A DNA stretch of 60,117 nt from Pseudomonadota bacterium (GTDB lineage: Bacteria; Pseudomonadota; Alphaproteobacteria; Acetobacterales; Acetobacteraceae). The notes below the pieces were generated by a model. That model saw only the letters and a program-made list of their open reading frames with translations. It made no database searches and had not been told where the DNA came from. The translations under genes were made by a program, and so were the position numbers. Within the stretch, counting starts at the first letter, position 1. Every line of letters begins with the position of its first letter. This document shows, piece by piece, positions 1 to 8,283 of the stretch. The stretch lies in NCBI GenBank assembly GCA_021845985.1, contig JAJZES010000025.1:1-60117 (forward strand). The letters run 5' to 3'.

Positions 1-73
1 GGTCGACTAACTCCTTCGGAATCGACCGCTGCCTGGCTACCGCACGGTCCAGATTTTTGGCTCTGCTCGGCAT
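1..73 (-). CDS. Transposase N-terminus, IS256-like (partial)
   Basis: An ATG at 73 follows an AAGGAG ribosome binding site at 86-81 and opens a frame that runs to the left window edge. The 24 visible residues begin MPSRAKNLDRAVARQRSIPK and are basic, as expected for the DNA-binding start of a transposase. Similar openings occur in alphaproteobacterial IS256-type transposases. No catalytic DDE residue is visible because the rest is outside the window, so the family call is an inference from the start and the element end. Confidence 0.5.
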   Translation of the reverse strand, partial: MPSRAKNLDRAVARQRSIPKELVD

Positions 74-126
74 AACACGCCTCCTTGGCGCTCGTTATGC
101 CCCACACACAAAATTACGGACAGACT
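1..126 (-). mobile_element. End of an IS256-like insertion sequence (truncated by window edge)
   Basis: The connector reading frame loses all family resemblance near 120-130. Just beyond, reading the minus strand, comes a short untranslated stretch and then a new gene start with a strong ribosome binding site. The terminal stretch read on the minus strand (CTGTCCGTAATTTTGTGTG, about 126-107) resembles the ends of IS256-family elements as I remember them. The exact outer base is uncertain because the other end and the target duplication lie outside the window. Confidence 0.6.
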
Positions 127-519
127 CTCGATCCGCGTCAGCCAGCCAAGCGCCGCATCGACCAGAAAGTCGCTGCCGACTACCAAGGTGTTGGACACGC
201 CGTTGAGGACCTGATCGACCACCGAAATCACAGCCACCACCGGCCAGCGCGACAGTTGCAACAGCATCTGTGTGCCGGGCACCTGATACGGGTAGGCGTC
301 CCGATCGAGGAGGATGCTGTCCTGGACCGTCTCGATCGGGAACACCCGGTTGCAGTATTGCGCGACGAGTTGCGATTGCTCGGTGATGAACCGCGCCAGC
401 GTCGCGTCGCTCGACGTGTCCGTTGCCGGGATCGCCAGATCGTCCTTGATGTTGGCCAGCGTCGTCAGGTCGTAGGTCGTCGCCGGCGTAAGGACGGTCG
501 TGGTGACACGTACGCCCAT
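37..519 (-). pseudogene. Head-tail connector protein (gp6/gp8-like), 3' end cut by IS
   Basis: The start at 519 (MGVRVTTTVLTPATTYDLTT) is chosen over an in-frame upstream ATG because it overlaps the end of the preceding gene and carries the conserved N-terminus. The product belongs to the phiE125 gp8/HK97 gp6 connector group: 'LTTLANIKDDLAI' helix, 'LARFITEQSQLVAQYCNRVF', then the 'LSRWPVVAVISVV' strand. These proteins form the ring below the portal. After about residue 132 (near 123) the sequence becomes IS-derived, ending in a spurious tail that stops at 37. The natural C-terminus must lie beyond the element, outside the window. Confidence 0.75.
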
Positions 520-520
520 C

Positions 521-706
521 TCAGCCCCGCCTGCGGTTGAGATACTGCTTGCCGCGGGCGGGCGGTTCGACAGGCTTGTCGAACACGCTCTCACACGGCG
601 TGGCGTCACCGCTTGCGATCAGCTTCGCCGCCACCGCATCCGGAAACACCCGCGTCTCACCCGCCTTGTGCGGCCGCATGTCACGGGTGAACTCGACCAT
701 CTTCAT
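521..706 (-). CDS. Small phage protein, unknown function
   Basis: This 61-aa basic protein sits between the capsid-side gene and the connector; its stop is one base before the connector ATG, so the two are probably translationally coupled. It contains 'MKMVEFTRDMRPHKAGETRVFPDAVAAKLIASG', a pattern of small phage proteins found beside head genes in alphaproteobacterial HK97-type prophages. No catalytic motif or membrane segment is visible. A structural or head-completion role is inferred from position only. Confidence 0.6.
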   Translation of the reverse strand: MKMVEFTRDMRPHKAGETRVFPDAVAAKLIASGDATPCESVFDKPVEPPARGKQYLNRRRG

Positions 707-723
707 GGCTCGCCTCCCCCGGA

Positions 724-1161
724 TCAGAGTGCAGGCAGCGATCGTTCGCCGCCCAGGACCAGATCGGCAGCCACCAGTGCAGCCGGCGTGGTCCCGCCGG
801 TGAAGGTCACCACCATCTCGGCGCGGATGAACCGATAGGCGGTGGTCAGGTCGATGCCGAGGCTGGCGTCGGTGTTGGCGGCGCCAATGGCGGCAGTCGC
901 CTGCGTGGTGCCGTTGATCTGGAAGTCACTCCAGGTCACGTCATCCTGCGAGTGCTGCAGCTTGGCCTGCACGCTGATGGCGGTCGGCGCACCGCTGATC
1001 GCGCCGACCATCTGGTGCAGCACGCAGCTATTGGGCAGACCGTGTGCGAAGCGGTCGAGGGCCGTGCCGTTGATGGTCCCGCCACTCGAACTCTCGGGCG
1101 GGATGGCGGGGACGAGCGCGATCAGCGCGCCGATGTTGCGCTGGGTAACCAAGTCAGTCAT
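724..1161 (-). CDS. Phage structural protein of unknown function
   Basis: A 145-aa protein encoded 15 bp downstream of the major capsid gene and upstream of the connector. It is rich in Thr, Ala, Ser and Gly with alternating hydrophobic residues ('SVQAKLQHSQDDVTWSDFQI', 'AYRFIRAEMVVTFTGGTT'), which suggests an all-beta domain of the type seen in head decoration or tail-associated proteins. Such a fold is an inference; I do not recognise the family. There are no cysteines or charged clusters suggesting catalysis. Confidence 0.65.
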   Translation of the reverse strand: MTDLVTQRNIGALIALVPAIPPESSSGGTINGTALDRFAHGLPNSCVLHQMVGAISGAPTAISVQAKLQHSQDDVTWSDFQINGTTQATAAIGAANTDASLGIDLTTAYRFIRAEMVVTFTGGTTPAALVAADLVLGGERSLPAL

Positions 1162-1176
1162 GGGAATTCTCCAGGA

Positions 1177-2595
1177 TTACAGCAGGGCGGGCGCCCAGCG
1201 GACGAACTGCGCGATGGCCACGCCAGAGTCGTGGCGCATCTGGAAATCGTGCTCGGCGATGGCGCGGATGACCGTCTGGTCATACTGGAAGGCCGACACC
1301 GTGTTGCCGTTGGCGTCCGTGTAGGTGCCCTCGCGCGAGACCGCCAATTCCAGGCTCATGCTGTCGAGGATCATCGCCTCGTTCATCTCGGCCAGGATGA
1401 TGAACGAGCAGTCCTTGTTGGTGCCGGTCGGGTCCCAGATGTTGTTCGGGATCTGGTTGGTCTTCTTGAACGGGTAGCCGTAGAGCGTGCCCTTCGACAA
1501 TTCGTCGCGGAAGACATAGAGGCCGAGGCTGTTCAGCAGGCTGAACAGGTAGTTGTAGGTGCGCGGGCTGAAGAACCAGATGCGCTTGCGATCCGGCACG
1601 TTGCCGCTGTCGAGCTTGTTGATCAGGCCGGTCAGCTCGGCCACCACCGTCTGCTCGGTGTAGGTCTCGCTCGAGGTGATGAAGTTGCCGCCATTCTGGC
1701 CAGTCAGCACGCTGCCCGGCGCACCGTTGACTGCGGCGACCGAGTTGGCCGTCGCACTCCACACGCCTGGCGTGCCGCCCTGGGACTGCACCCAGGCATT
1801 GGCAAAGCCGGTGAAGCCCATCGGCGCTGCCGCCGTGCCGTCGCCGAGCAGGAAGGCGAGGTCCTCACGCAGCGCGATCACCTCGACCAGATCGTCGCGG
1901 ACCATGGCGTCCACGGCAGGGCTCGCGTAGCGCATCAGGTCGTTGGACACCGGCACAAGTGCTGTGAGCTTCTTGAAGCTCGCCACGATCTGCTTGAGGC
2001 TCTGCTGCGAAGCGGCGATCTGACCGCCTTCCGCGCCGTAGGACGCCGTGGCCGGGCTGGCCTGGCCGGGCAGCGTCATGGTGCCGCGCGGCATCGGGAT
2101 CACCCGCGGCCCGGCACCACGCACCACAGCCATCGGACGCAGCAGCTCGATCACGTCGTTGACGTAATCGGGCGGCACGATGAACCCACCGGCCGGGCCG
2201 GACGATGCCACCAGGGCGCGCGTCACCGGATGGCTTTCGCCATAGACCTCGATGGAGGCCTGGCGGGCGTTGAACAGGTTCCCGCCGCCATAAGCCATCA
2301 TTTTGGCGGCACCACCGATGACCAGACTGCGCTCTTTGACGTAGCGGTCGGTCTCGACCGTGGCCGGCACCTTGATCTCCGGCTGCTCCTGGCCCTGCAC
2401 CGGCAGGGCGGAGCCCGCCGCCAGCGTCTGCATGTCGCGGGCACGGGTGATCTGCGCGTCGAGATCGGTCACGGCGCGCTTGCGGGTGTCGTAATCCGCC
2501 AGTTCGGCTTCGGTCAGGGAGGGCTGTTCAGCGAGCGCCTTGAACTCGTCAAAGGCACGCGCCCGCTGCTGCATCAGGTCTGCGACCTTCGGCAT
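1177..2595 (-). CDS. HK97-type major capsid protein
   Basis: The 472-aa product forms the icosahedral shell. I chose the ATG at 2595 (MPKVADLMQQRARAFDEFKA) because a GGAG lies just upstream and the N-terminal delta/scaffold region begins with the usual coiled-coil ('RARAFDEFKALAEQPSLTEAELADYDTRKRAVTDLDAQIT', residues 10-50). The mature domain shows HK97 landmarks: 'GGFIVPPDYVNDVIELL' (about residue 165), 'VIPMPRGTMTLPG', the E-loop region and the late 'REDLAFLLGDGT'. The prohead protease encoded immediately upstream would remove the scaffold region. Length is normal for proteins with an N-terminal scaffold. Confidence 0.93.
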   Translation of the reverse strand: MPKVADLMQQRARAFDEFKALAEQPSLTEAELADYDTRKRAVTDLDAQITRARDMQTLAAGSALPVQGQEQPEIKVPATVETDRYVKERSLVIGGAAKMMAYGGGNLFNARQASIEVYGESHPVTRALVASSGPAGGFIVPPDYVNDVIELLRPMAVVRGAGPRVIPMPRGTMTLPGQASPATASYGAEGGQIAASQQSLKQIVASFKKLTALVPVSNDLMRYASPAVDAMVRDDLVEVIALREDLAFLLGDGTAAAPMGFTGFANAWVQSQGGTPGVWSATANSVAAVNGAPGSVLTGQNGGNFITSSETYTEQTVVAELTGLINKLDSGNVPDRKRIWFFSPRTYNYLFSLLNSLGLYVFRDELSKGTLYGYPFKKTNQIPNNIWDPTGTNKDCSFIILAEMNEAMILDSMSLELAVSREGTYTDANGNTVSAFQYDQTVIRAIAEHDFQMRHDSGVAIAQFVRWAPALL

Positions 2596-2710
2596 GGGAT
2601 GGGCTCCATTTGTGGGACGGGCCGTCTCGGGACGGTCCAGGACGCCTTGCCCAAGGGCGGATGGGGGCATCGACCGGCGTGCTGTCCGCGCCGGTCAAAT
2701 CGGAGGTGGC

Positions 2711-3553
2711 TCAGCCCTGCGACAAGGCGAGGAGATCGGCTTCACGGCGGCGGAGATCGAGGCTGCGTGCGCCGTCGGGATTGTCCGGCTCATCACCACT
2801 ATCATCGGCACTGCCGATGGCCGCCTTCAGGCAGCGGTGTGCCGCGCGCAATGCCCGTCCGAGCGCCCGGTGCGTGTCCCCGGCTTCCTCCTGCTGATCG
2901 GCCACCTCATCCGGATCAGCGTCATCCGCCGCGACGGCGCGGATCGCGTCCAGTTGCTCCCCCAGAGATTTGTGATGGATCATGGCACGCTCGTGATGGG
3001 CTGCGGCATCCGGCAGCCGCTTCTGATTGGCCGCGGACAGCACCTTGCCTGCCCGGGTCTGGGTATTCGCCATATCGCCGTTCTCCTGAGTTTGCGCTCG
3101 GGCGGTCACGGCGGCTCCGGGATCGACGGGCACCGAGCAGAAGGAGCATTCCAGCAGCTCCCACTTGGTGAAGCGCTGGCCGCCACGCGGCTTCTTCGGA
3201 TCGAGCGGCTCGCCGTCGAGCACGTCGAAGCCAACCGAAATGCCGGAGACGATGCCGTTCTTGACCAGGCCGCGCACCTCATCGGCCTTCGGCGAGATGC
3301 CGGACGGCGCGAAGGTAATGCGCGCACGAATGCGGTCGCCTTCCACCACGAGGTCCGTCGCCCGACCCACCGGCAGATCGGGATTGTGCTGCCAGAGCAC
3401 CACCGGGTTGGCGCGATAGTTGGTCAGGTCACAGCCCATCGGCTCCAGCACATGGCCGTCGCGGGCGAGCGTCGAGGTGGAGATGATGACCTCCACCTCG
3501 TCATCCGCCAGCGGCGTGAACTCGGCCAGTACGGCCGCCCGCATGATCGTCAT
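2711..3553 (-). CDS. HK97 family prohead protease
   Basis: A 280-aa serine protease (U35 family) that matures the capsid. Visible family marks are 'VLWQHNPDLPVGRATDL' with the catalytic histidine, and 'GIVSGISVGFDVLD' with the catalytic serine, followed by 'WELLECSFCSVPVDPGA'. The C-terminal 90 residues ('RAMIHHKSLGEQLDAIRAVAADDADPDEVAD...') are helical and acidic, as in self-cleaved tails. I use ATG 3553, preceded by GGAG; a GTG at 3559 is an alternative. It is encoded between portal and capsid, the standard order. Confidence 0.92.
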   Translation of the reverse strand: MTIMRAAVLAEFTPLADDEVEVIISTSTLARDGHVLEPMGCDLTNYRANPVVLWQHNPDLPVGRATDLVVEGDRIRARITFAPSGISPKADEVRGLVKNGIVSGISVGFDVLDGEPLDPKKPRGGQRFTKWELLECSFCSVPVDPGAAVTARAQTQENGDMANTQTRAGKVLSAANQKRLPDAAAHHERAMIHHKSLGEQLDAIRAVAADDADPDEVADQQEEAGDTHRALGRALRAAHRCLKAAIGSADDSGDEPDNPDGARSLDLRRREADLLALSQG

Positions 3554-3586
3554 CTGCACTGTCTCCGTGCGCGTTGTCGTCCGACC

Positions 3587-4942
3587 TCAGAGTTCGCCCT
3601 GGGGATCGAGCTGAGGATCGGGATCGTCGTTCTTGCCGCCGTTGGTCGGCACGCCTGGGGCCGGGGCATTGCCCGCTTCCGGTCGCCCGGCAGCGTCCGG
3701 TGCAGTGCCGGTCATGTCGGAACCCAATGCCGCCGTGTTGGCCGGCACCATCAGACGGTCGCCCCCCTTCATGGGCGCCAGCCCTTCGGAGCGGCGCACC
3801 TCGTTGGGCGTTAGGATGCCGGTGAGCACACCGAGCCGCGCGGCGTTGTAACGGGTCATGATGTCGGCGCGGAGCAACTGTCCCTCGTCGAAATCCACCT
3901 CGATCCCTTCGCGGTCGAGATCGAACACCTGGACGAATTTCTGCTCAGCCACCACCAGGTCAGGCATCACGGTGTGATTGACGTAGGCCTGCTCCTCCTC
4001 GGCCGGCGTGATCTTGCTCGAACTGCTCCCGGCAATGCCGAGGCGGCTGAGCGGCACGTCGTAGTAGCGGGCGATCTCGGCGATCTGCAGGTTGCGCTAC
4101 TGGATGAACTCAAGATCGACCGAAGTCAGTTGCACGGCCTGCCAATCGACGCCTTCTTCCAGCACCGCCGTCTGGCCGACATTCTGCAAGCCGCCCGAAA
4201 AAGCCTGCCATTGCTGCTTGAGGCGCATGGCAGCACCTTCCGAGAGACGTGTCTTCGCCTTCAGCACGCCCGATGGACGGGCACCGTTGCCCACCCAGCG
4301 CGACGCCTGCTGCTCCAGTCCCATGGCGAGCCCAATCGCATCGCGCGCCAGGCCGATTGTTGAGGTGCCGACCAGCGTGTTGAAGCTGATGCCGCGCAGA
4401 TGGAACACATCCTCCTCGGGGATCGCGACCGGCTGGTTGCGCAGCATCGCGATCTGCCAGAGGCCGATCCGGTTGACGTTGTAGAAGACCGAGCCGTCGG
4501 CCGCTTCCAGCACCATGACGGCGTCAGGATTGATCGGGATAAGCTCCGCGGGGTTGCCGCGACGATCGCGCAGGATGGCGGCGTAGGCGTTCCCGCGTAG
4601 CAGATAGCCGACCATCATCTGTTGCCAGAATTCGAACCAGGTCTGCTGCCGGTTCGGCCGAACGAACAGCTGGGCTACAACGTGATCGGTCACTTGATCA
4701 CGGCTGCCGTCATCATTGCGGACGAATAGCCGCGGCGTGCAGCGCGCGACGTCCTTCGCCCGGATCGAGACACAGGCGTAGACCGCGGCCACCGCCATCG
4801 CAGTCGCCTGTGAGATCATCAGCCCCGAAGCGCTGGGCACCGAACCCAGCGGCGGGATCATCCCGTAGGAGGGCACGCCCGCCGAGGCACGGGTTCGCTC
4901 CGGCGCAAGTGCGCGGCCAATGGCTCCGAACAGTCCGGCCAT
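3587..4942 (-). pseudogene. HK97-type portal protein with internal amber codon
   Basis: The portal is the dodecameric DNA channel at the capsid vertex. Residues 1-281 read normally ('FEFWQQMMVGYLLRGNAYAA', 'IPEEDVFHLRG', 'GLARDAIGLAMGLEQQA', 'DLEFIQ') and end at a TAG at 4099-4097. The same frame resumes directly with 'RNLQIAEIARYYDVPLSRLG', the conserved continuation, and runs to 3587. The whole frame is 452 codons, the usual portal length. A single-base change created the stop. The downstream part has an internal ATG at 4057 but would give only a fragment. Start ATG 4942 overlaps the upstream stop (TGATG). A suppressor tRNA could in principle rescue it. Confidence 0.9.
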
Positions 4943-5097
4943 CACTGACCTCGGGACAGCAGCAGCGCGCCGGCCAGGAGCAGCACGCCGCCGGTGATGA
5001 AGCCGGCCGGCGGGAACACTAGCCAGGCGCCGTAGGCAACGAGGCCGGCGCCGATGACCCCGATGAGGTCATGCAGAATGACGATGGCGAGTTTCAT
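4942..5097 (-). CDS. Small membrane protein between terminase and portal
   Basis: A 51-aa protein starting at 5097, overlapping the terminase stop, and ending at 4942 so that its TGA overlaps the portal ATG. Both junctions are TGATG, which argues strongly that it is translated. The sequence (MKLAIVILHDLIGVIGAGLV, then 'AWLVFPPAGFITGGVLLLAGALLLSRGQ') predicts two membrane helices at about residues 4-26 and 32-47 with a very short loop. It could be a holin-like or infection-related membrane peptide, but its place in the packaging operon and lack of lysis neighbours leave the function open. Confidence 0.7.
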   Translation of the reverse strand: MKLAIVILHDLIGVIGAGLVAYGAWLVFPPAGFITGGVLLLAGALLLSRGQ

Positions 5098-6785
5098 CAG
5101 AACACCAGTAGCCCACGTTCCTCATAAACCGAGCCGCCCACGGCGACCTGCAATCTGCCCACCGCCATGATCGCGGCGACCACCGCGTCGATCCGTTCGG
5201 TTGACCGCTCCTTGTCCGGCTTCTCGTTGCCAGCGGGATCCCGGCGCACCGTGACGTTCGAGGCGCACCAGGTGGCGACGGGATTGCCCCCGTGCTGCAA
5301 CTCCCGGCCAATCAGCAGCCGCATGAATTCGGCCGCCGCCGGCCCCATGCTGATGAAGCCCTGGCCGAACTCGACCATCGTCAGGCCCTCATCCTGGAGA
5401 TTGCGGACGAGTTCGCCGGCGAAGGTTCGATCGTAGGCCACTTCCATGATGTTGAAGCGCGTCGCCAGTGCCAGAATCTCCGCCTCGATGAACCGGAAAT
5501 CCGTCGTGTTGCCTTCCGTGGCTGCCAGCCATCCCTGGTCGCGCCACACCGTGTAAGGCGCGCGATCGCGGCGGGCGCGGCGGAGGATGTCGTCCTCCGG
5601 GCACCAATGACGCCAGATCACCTTGACCGTCTTGCCAGCCCGCTCGGGCGGGAACACCAGCGAAAGCGAGGACAGGTCGTTGACTCGCGCCAGGTCCAAG
5701 CCGCCATAGCAGGGGCGCCCGATCAGATCGTCCTCGTCGAACGCCTCGGCGCCGTCCGCCCATACGCCCATGTCGATCCACCGCGTGACCTGCTCGGTCC
5801 ATTCATTCAGGCGCAGTCGCCGAATGGCGTTCTGCTGCGCAGGCATCTCTCGCGCTTCCTCGACCTGGCGCTTCAGGTCCTCGACCTTGACGGTGACGCC
5901 GAGGCTGGGATTGGCCTTGATCCAGACGCCAGGGTTGGTCCAATCGTCGCCGGGATCGATGGTGGCGATGTAGGCGAACCAGCTATCTGCTGCATCGGCC
6001 GGCACGCTGCCCTCCAGCGCCTTGACCGAGAATTCGTGGTGCTGCCAGCACACCGACTGGCGGTCGTGGCCAGCGGTGGTGATCTCGAAGATCAACGGTT
6101 GCCGCCGCGCCCCGGTGGCGGTGTTGAGCTTCTGGATGATCTCCGGGTTCGGATGCTCGTGCACCTCATCAACCGCCGCGAAATGCACGTTGAGGCCGTC
6201 CATCTTCGAGGCATCAGCCGAGAGCGGCCGGAACCACGACGACGTGGTCAGCACCGCCAGATTGTTGACCGTCCGCGTCACCCGCGCCCGCAAGGCCGGG
6301 CTGGCGTCGACCATGCGCTCGGCTTCACCGAAGACGATGCGCGCCTGGTCCCGCGTGGTGGCCGCGGCATAGACGTGCGAGCCCGGCTCACCGTCGGCCA
6401 ATAGCGCATAGAGCGAGATGCCAGCCAGCATCGCCGATTTGCCGTTCTTGCGCGCCACTTCGACATAGGCAGTGCGGAAGCGGCGCTGTCCATCCGCCCG
6501 CTTCCAGCCGAACAGCGAGCCGATGACGAAGGCCTGCCACGGCTGCAAGGTGAACAGGTGGTTGGCCCACTCGCCGGTCGAATGGCGCAGATGGCCGAAG
6601 AACGCGATGGCGTGCTGTGCTGCGTCGCCATACCAGAGTAAGCCTCGGGACTTTCCTTTGGCCAGATCGTCGATGTGGCGCTGGCAGGCGTGCTTGACCA
6701 ACTGGCCCGCGACGAGCTTCCCGCCCACCACATCTCGCGCGTAAGCCTCGACCGGACAGGTCTGGGACTTACGCGCCTTTGCCAC
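5097..6785 (-). CDS. Phage terminase large subunit
   Basis: The 562-aa DNA-packaging motor. The ATPase half carries an adenine-motif region 'LFTLQPWQAFVIGSLFGW' (79-94), Walker A 'VARKNGKSAM' (110-119) and Walker B 'HFAAVDEVHEH' (201-211). The nuclease half shows 'CYGGLDLARVNDLSSL' with the first metal-binding Asp (near 354), 'VAYDRTFAGELVRNLQDEG' and 'RIDAVVAAIMAVGRL' near the C-terminus. GTG at 6785 is the likely start and overlaps the small subunit gene by 17 bp. The Terminase_1 architecture fits the P27-type small subunit upstream. Confidence 0.93.
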   Translation of the reverse strand: MAKARKSQTCPVEAYARDVVGGKLVAGQLVKHACQRHIDDLAKGKSRGLLWYGDAAQHAIAFFGHLRHSTGEWANHLFTLQPWQAFVIGSLFGWKRADGQRRFRTAYVEVARKNGKSAMLAGISLYALLADGEPGSHVYAAATTRDQARIVFGEAERMVDASPALRARVTRTVNNLAVLTTSSWFRPLSADASKMDGLNVHFAAVDEVHEHPNPEIIQKLNTATGARRQPLIFEITTAGHDRQSVCWQHHEFSVKALEGSVPADAADSWFAYIATIDPGDDWTNPGVWIKANPSLGVTVKVEDLKRQVEEAREMPAQQNAIRRLRLNEWTEQVTRWIDMGVWADGAEAFDEDDLIGRPCYGGLDLARVNDLSSLSLVFPPERAGKTVKVIWRHWCPEDDILRRARRDRAPYTVWRDQGWLAATEGNTTDFRFIEAEILALATRFNIMEVAYDRTFAGELVRNLQDEGLTMVEFGQGFISMGPAAAEFMRLLIGRELQHGGNPVATWCASNVTVRRDPAGNEKPDKERSTERIDAVVAAIMAVGRLQVAVGGSVYEERGLLVF

Positions 6786-7239
6786 GGTTCAGAAACTCCT
6801 CGAACGGATCGATTGTCTCGGCCGGCTCGGCCATGCGGATGCGCGAGCGCGAGGACGGCGTCATGCCGCATTCGCTCTCCAACTGCGCCATCTGCAGCAG
6901 GTATTTGTTCGCCACCGCCAGAAACGGGTTCTGGATGATGTTGCCGCCCTCGGTCTTCACCACCGGCCCACGCCGCTTGATCTCGGCTTCGGCGTCGATC
7001 CAGCGGCACCACACCACGACGTAGCGGGACAGCGCACCGGTATCGAGCTCGGTCATCACCCCGTGCCGGGCCAGCAGTTCCGCCATGACGACGAACTTCG
7101 CCCGCGCCCGCTCGTCCAGATGGCTCGGCGGCTCCGGCACGGTGACCGTGGGCTTAGGCTCGTCCTTGTTCAGTCGGTGGGGCCGGGCGGTGCCTTTGAC
7201 CAGCTTGAGATGGGTGGGCAGCGGCTTGCGCCCCGCCAT
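6769..7239 (-). CDS. Terminase small subunit, P27 family
   Basis: A 156-aa DNA-recognition subunit of the packaging enzyme. It begins MAGRKPLPTHLKLVKGTARP, the typical P27 opening, and continues with 'PPSHLDERARAKFVVMAELLARHGVMTELD' and 'SRYVVVWCRWIDAEAEI', matching the family's helical core. A GGGAG sits 8 bases before the ATG. The gene heads the leftward late operon; everything to its left on this strand is packaging or head morphogenesis, so the late promoter probably lies in 7240-7370. Confidence 0.92.
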   Translation of the reverse strand: MAGRKPLPTHLKLVKGTARPHRLNKDEPKPTVTVPEPPSHLDERARAKFVVMAELLARHGVMTELDTGALSRYVVVWCRWIDAEAEIKRRGPVVKTEGGNIIQNPFLAVANKYLLQMAQLESECGMTPSSRSRIRMAEPAETIDPFEEFLNRGKGA

Positions 7240-7371
7240 GTTCGATACTCCCAGGACGCCGGCGGCGGCCCGGCAAGATGGCTAAAACCTAAGCATATAC
7301 AGACACTTAATCACTTGGCTTTGCTCGAAATCCACGCCTTCATGATGGCACGAACACGAATGGAGCCGACG

Positions 7372-7593
7372 ATGCGCAAGCCCACCGACAACCGCCAAGC
7401 CCTCCTCGCCTTCGTCGCCAAGAAGGGGGAGATCGACGGCATGCTGGAGCGCCTTCAGGCACTCAGCGACGAACTTTTCAACTGCACTCCGGACGAGATC
7501 AACTGGGGCCATGTCGGCACGCTGGGCCACTACGCCGAGTTGCTGAAGCGCATCACCGACGCCGCCTTCAAAGAGGGCGAGCACGCCGAATAG
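7372..7593 (+). CDS. Small conserved phage protein, unknown function
   Basis: A 73-aa acidic protein (MRKPTDNRQALLAFVAKKGE...) encoded on the plus strand, against the surrounding genes. The start at 7372 is chosen because GGAG at 7362-7365 is well placed. The sequence is helical ('EIDGMLERLQALSDELFN', 'YAELLKRITDAAFKEGEHAE'). It is paired with the DUF3489 gene 100 bp downstream; this two-gene arrangement near terminases seems recurrent in alphaproteobacterial prophages. I do not know its role. Confidence 0.65.
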   Translation: MRKPTDNRQALLAFVAKKGEIDGMLERLQALSDELFNCTPDEINWGHVGTLGHYAELLKRITDAAFKEGEHAE

Positions 7594-7663
7594 GCACCCG
7601 ACTTCCCTACGGCCCCGACCGGGACGTCCGGCGGGGCTCGGGGTGGTAGAAGCGCCGCCGATC

Positions 7664-7686
7664 CTCGGGGCGCAGCAGCCCCGGAG
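7664..7686 (+). promoter_or_regulatory. Hairpin abutting the DUF3489 ribosome binding site
   Basis: GGGGC (7667-7671) and GCCCC (7678-7682) form a short perfect stem closed by a 6-base loop. The flanking CTC (7664-7666) can also pair with the GAG of the GGAG Shine-Dalgarno (7683-7686), with one bulged base. Folding would hide the ribosome binding site of the DUF3489 gene that starts at 7695. Whether it acts as a translational switch is an inference. Confidence 0.35.
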
Positions 7687-7694
7687 ATACTCCC

Positions 7695-8255
7695 ATGACC
7701 AAATTATCCGACACTCAACTCGTGATCTTGAACGCTGCCTGCCAGCGGTCTGATCGGCTCGTCCTGCCTTTGCCCTCTCGCCTCAAGGGCGGAGCCGCCG
7801 AGAAGGTGATCGCCAGCCTCACCGCCAAGGGGCTGGTCGAGGAGGTCGATGCGAAGCGCGGTGAGCCGATGTGGCGAGAGACCGGCGATGGCCATGGCAT
7901 GACCCTTGTCGCCACCGACGCCGCCTTCGCAGCCCTGGGCATCGAGCCTGAAATGGAAGCCACCGTGTCCCCCACGATCGCCGACGATGGTGCCGACGTC
8001 ATTGCAGCGTGCACTGTCGCAGAGGCCCCGAAACCCGCCCCTGCGCGCAAGACCCGCGCCGACAGCAAGCAAGCGCAACTGATCGAGATGCTGAAGCGCC
8101 CGGAAGGAGCCAGCATCGAAGAACTCGCCGCCCAATTCGGCTGGCAGCCGCACACGATCCGCGGCGCGATCGCAGGGGCGCTCAAGAAGAAGCTGGGTCT
8201 GACCATCGTGTCGGAGAAGATCGAGGGACGGGGCCGGATTTATCGGAACTCCTGA
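7695..8255 (+). CDS. DUF3489 domain protein (winged-helix type)
   Basis: A 186-aa protein. The first 80 residues ('LSDTQLVILNAACQRSDRLV', 'KVIASLTAKGLVEEV') look like one winged-helix unit. After a Pro/Ala-rich linker, residues 115-186 ('SKQAQLIEMLKRPEGASIEE', 'LAAQFGWQPHTIRGAIAGAL', 'SEKIEGRGRIYR') form the DUF3489 domain, a DNA-binding-like winged helix. It probably regulates a phage or host promoter; its target is unknown. The gene is preceded by GGAG and a hairpin, and lies in a plus-strand island inside the minus-strand prophage. Confidence 0.85.
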   Translation: MTKLSDTQLVILNAACQRSDRLVLPLPSRLKGGAAEKVIASLTAKGLVEEVDAKRGEPMWRETGDGHGMTLVATDAAFAALGIEPEMEATVSPTIADDGADVIAACTVAEAPKPAPARKTRADSKQAQLIEMLKRPEGASIEELAAQFGWQPHTIRGAIAGALKKKLGLTIVSEKIEGRGRIYRNS

Positions 8256-8283
8256 AAAAGCCCCTTCGCAGCGGGTCTGGTTC

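Noticed and set aside
952-3171. Very long plus-strand open frame opposite capsid and protease genes
   Set aside because: It is the antisense shadow of GC-rich genes; the opposite strand encodes clear HK97 capsid and protease proteins.
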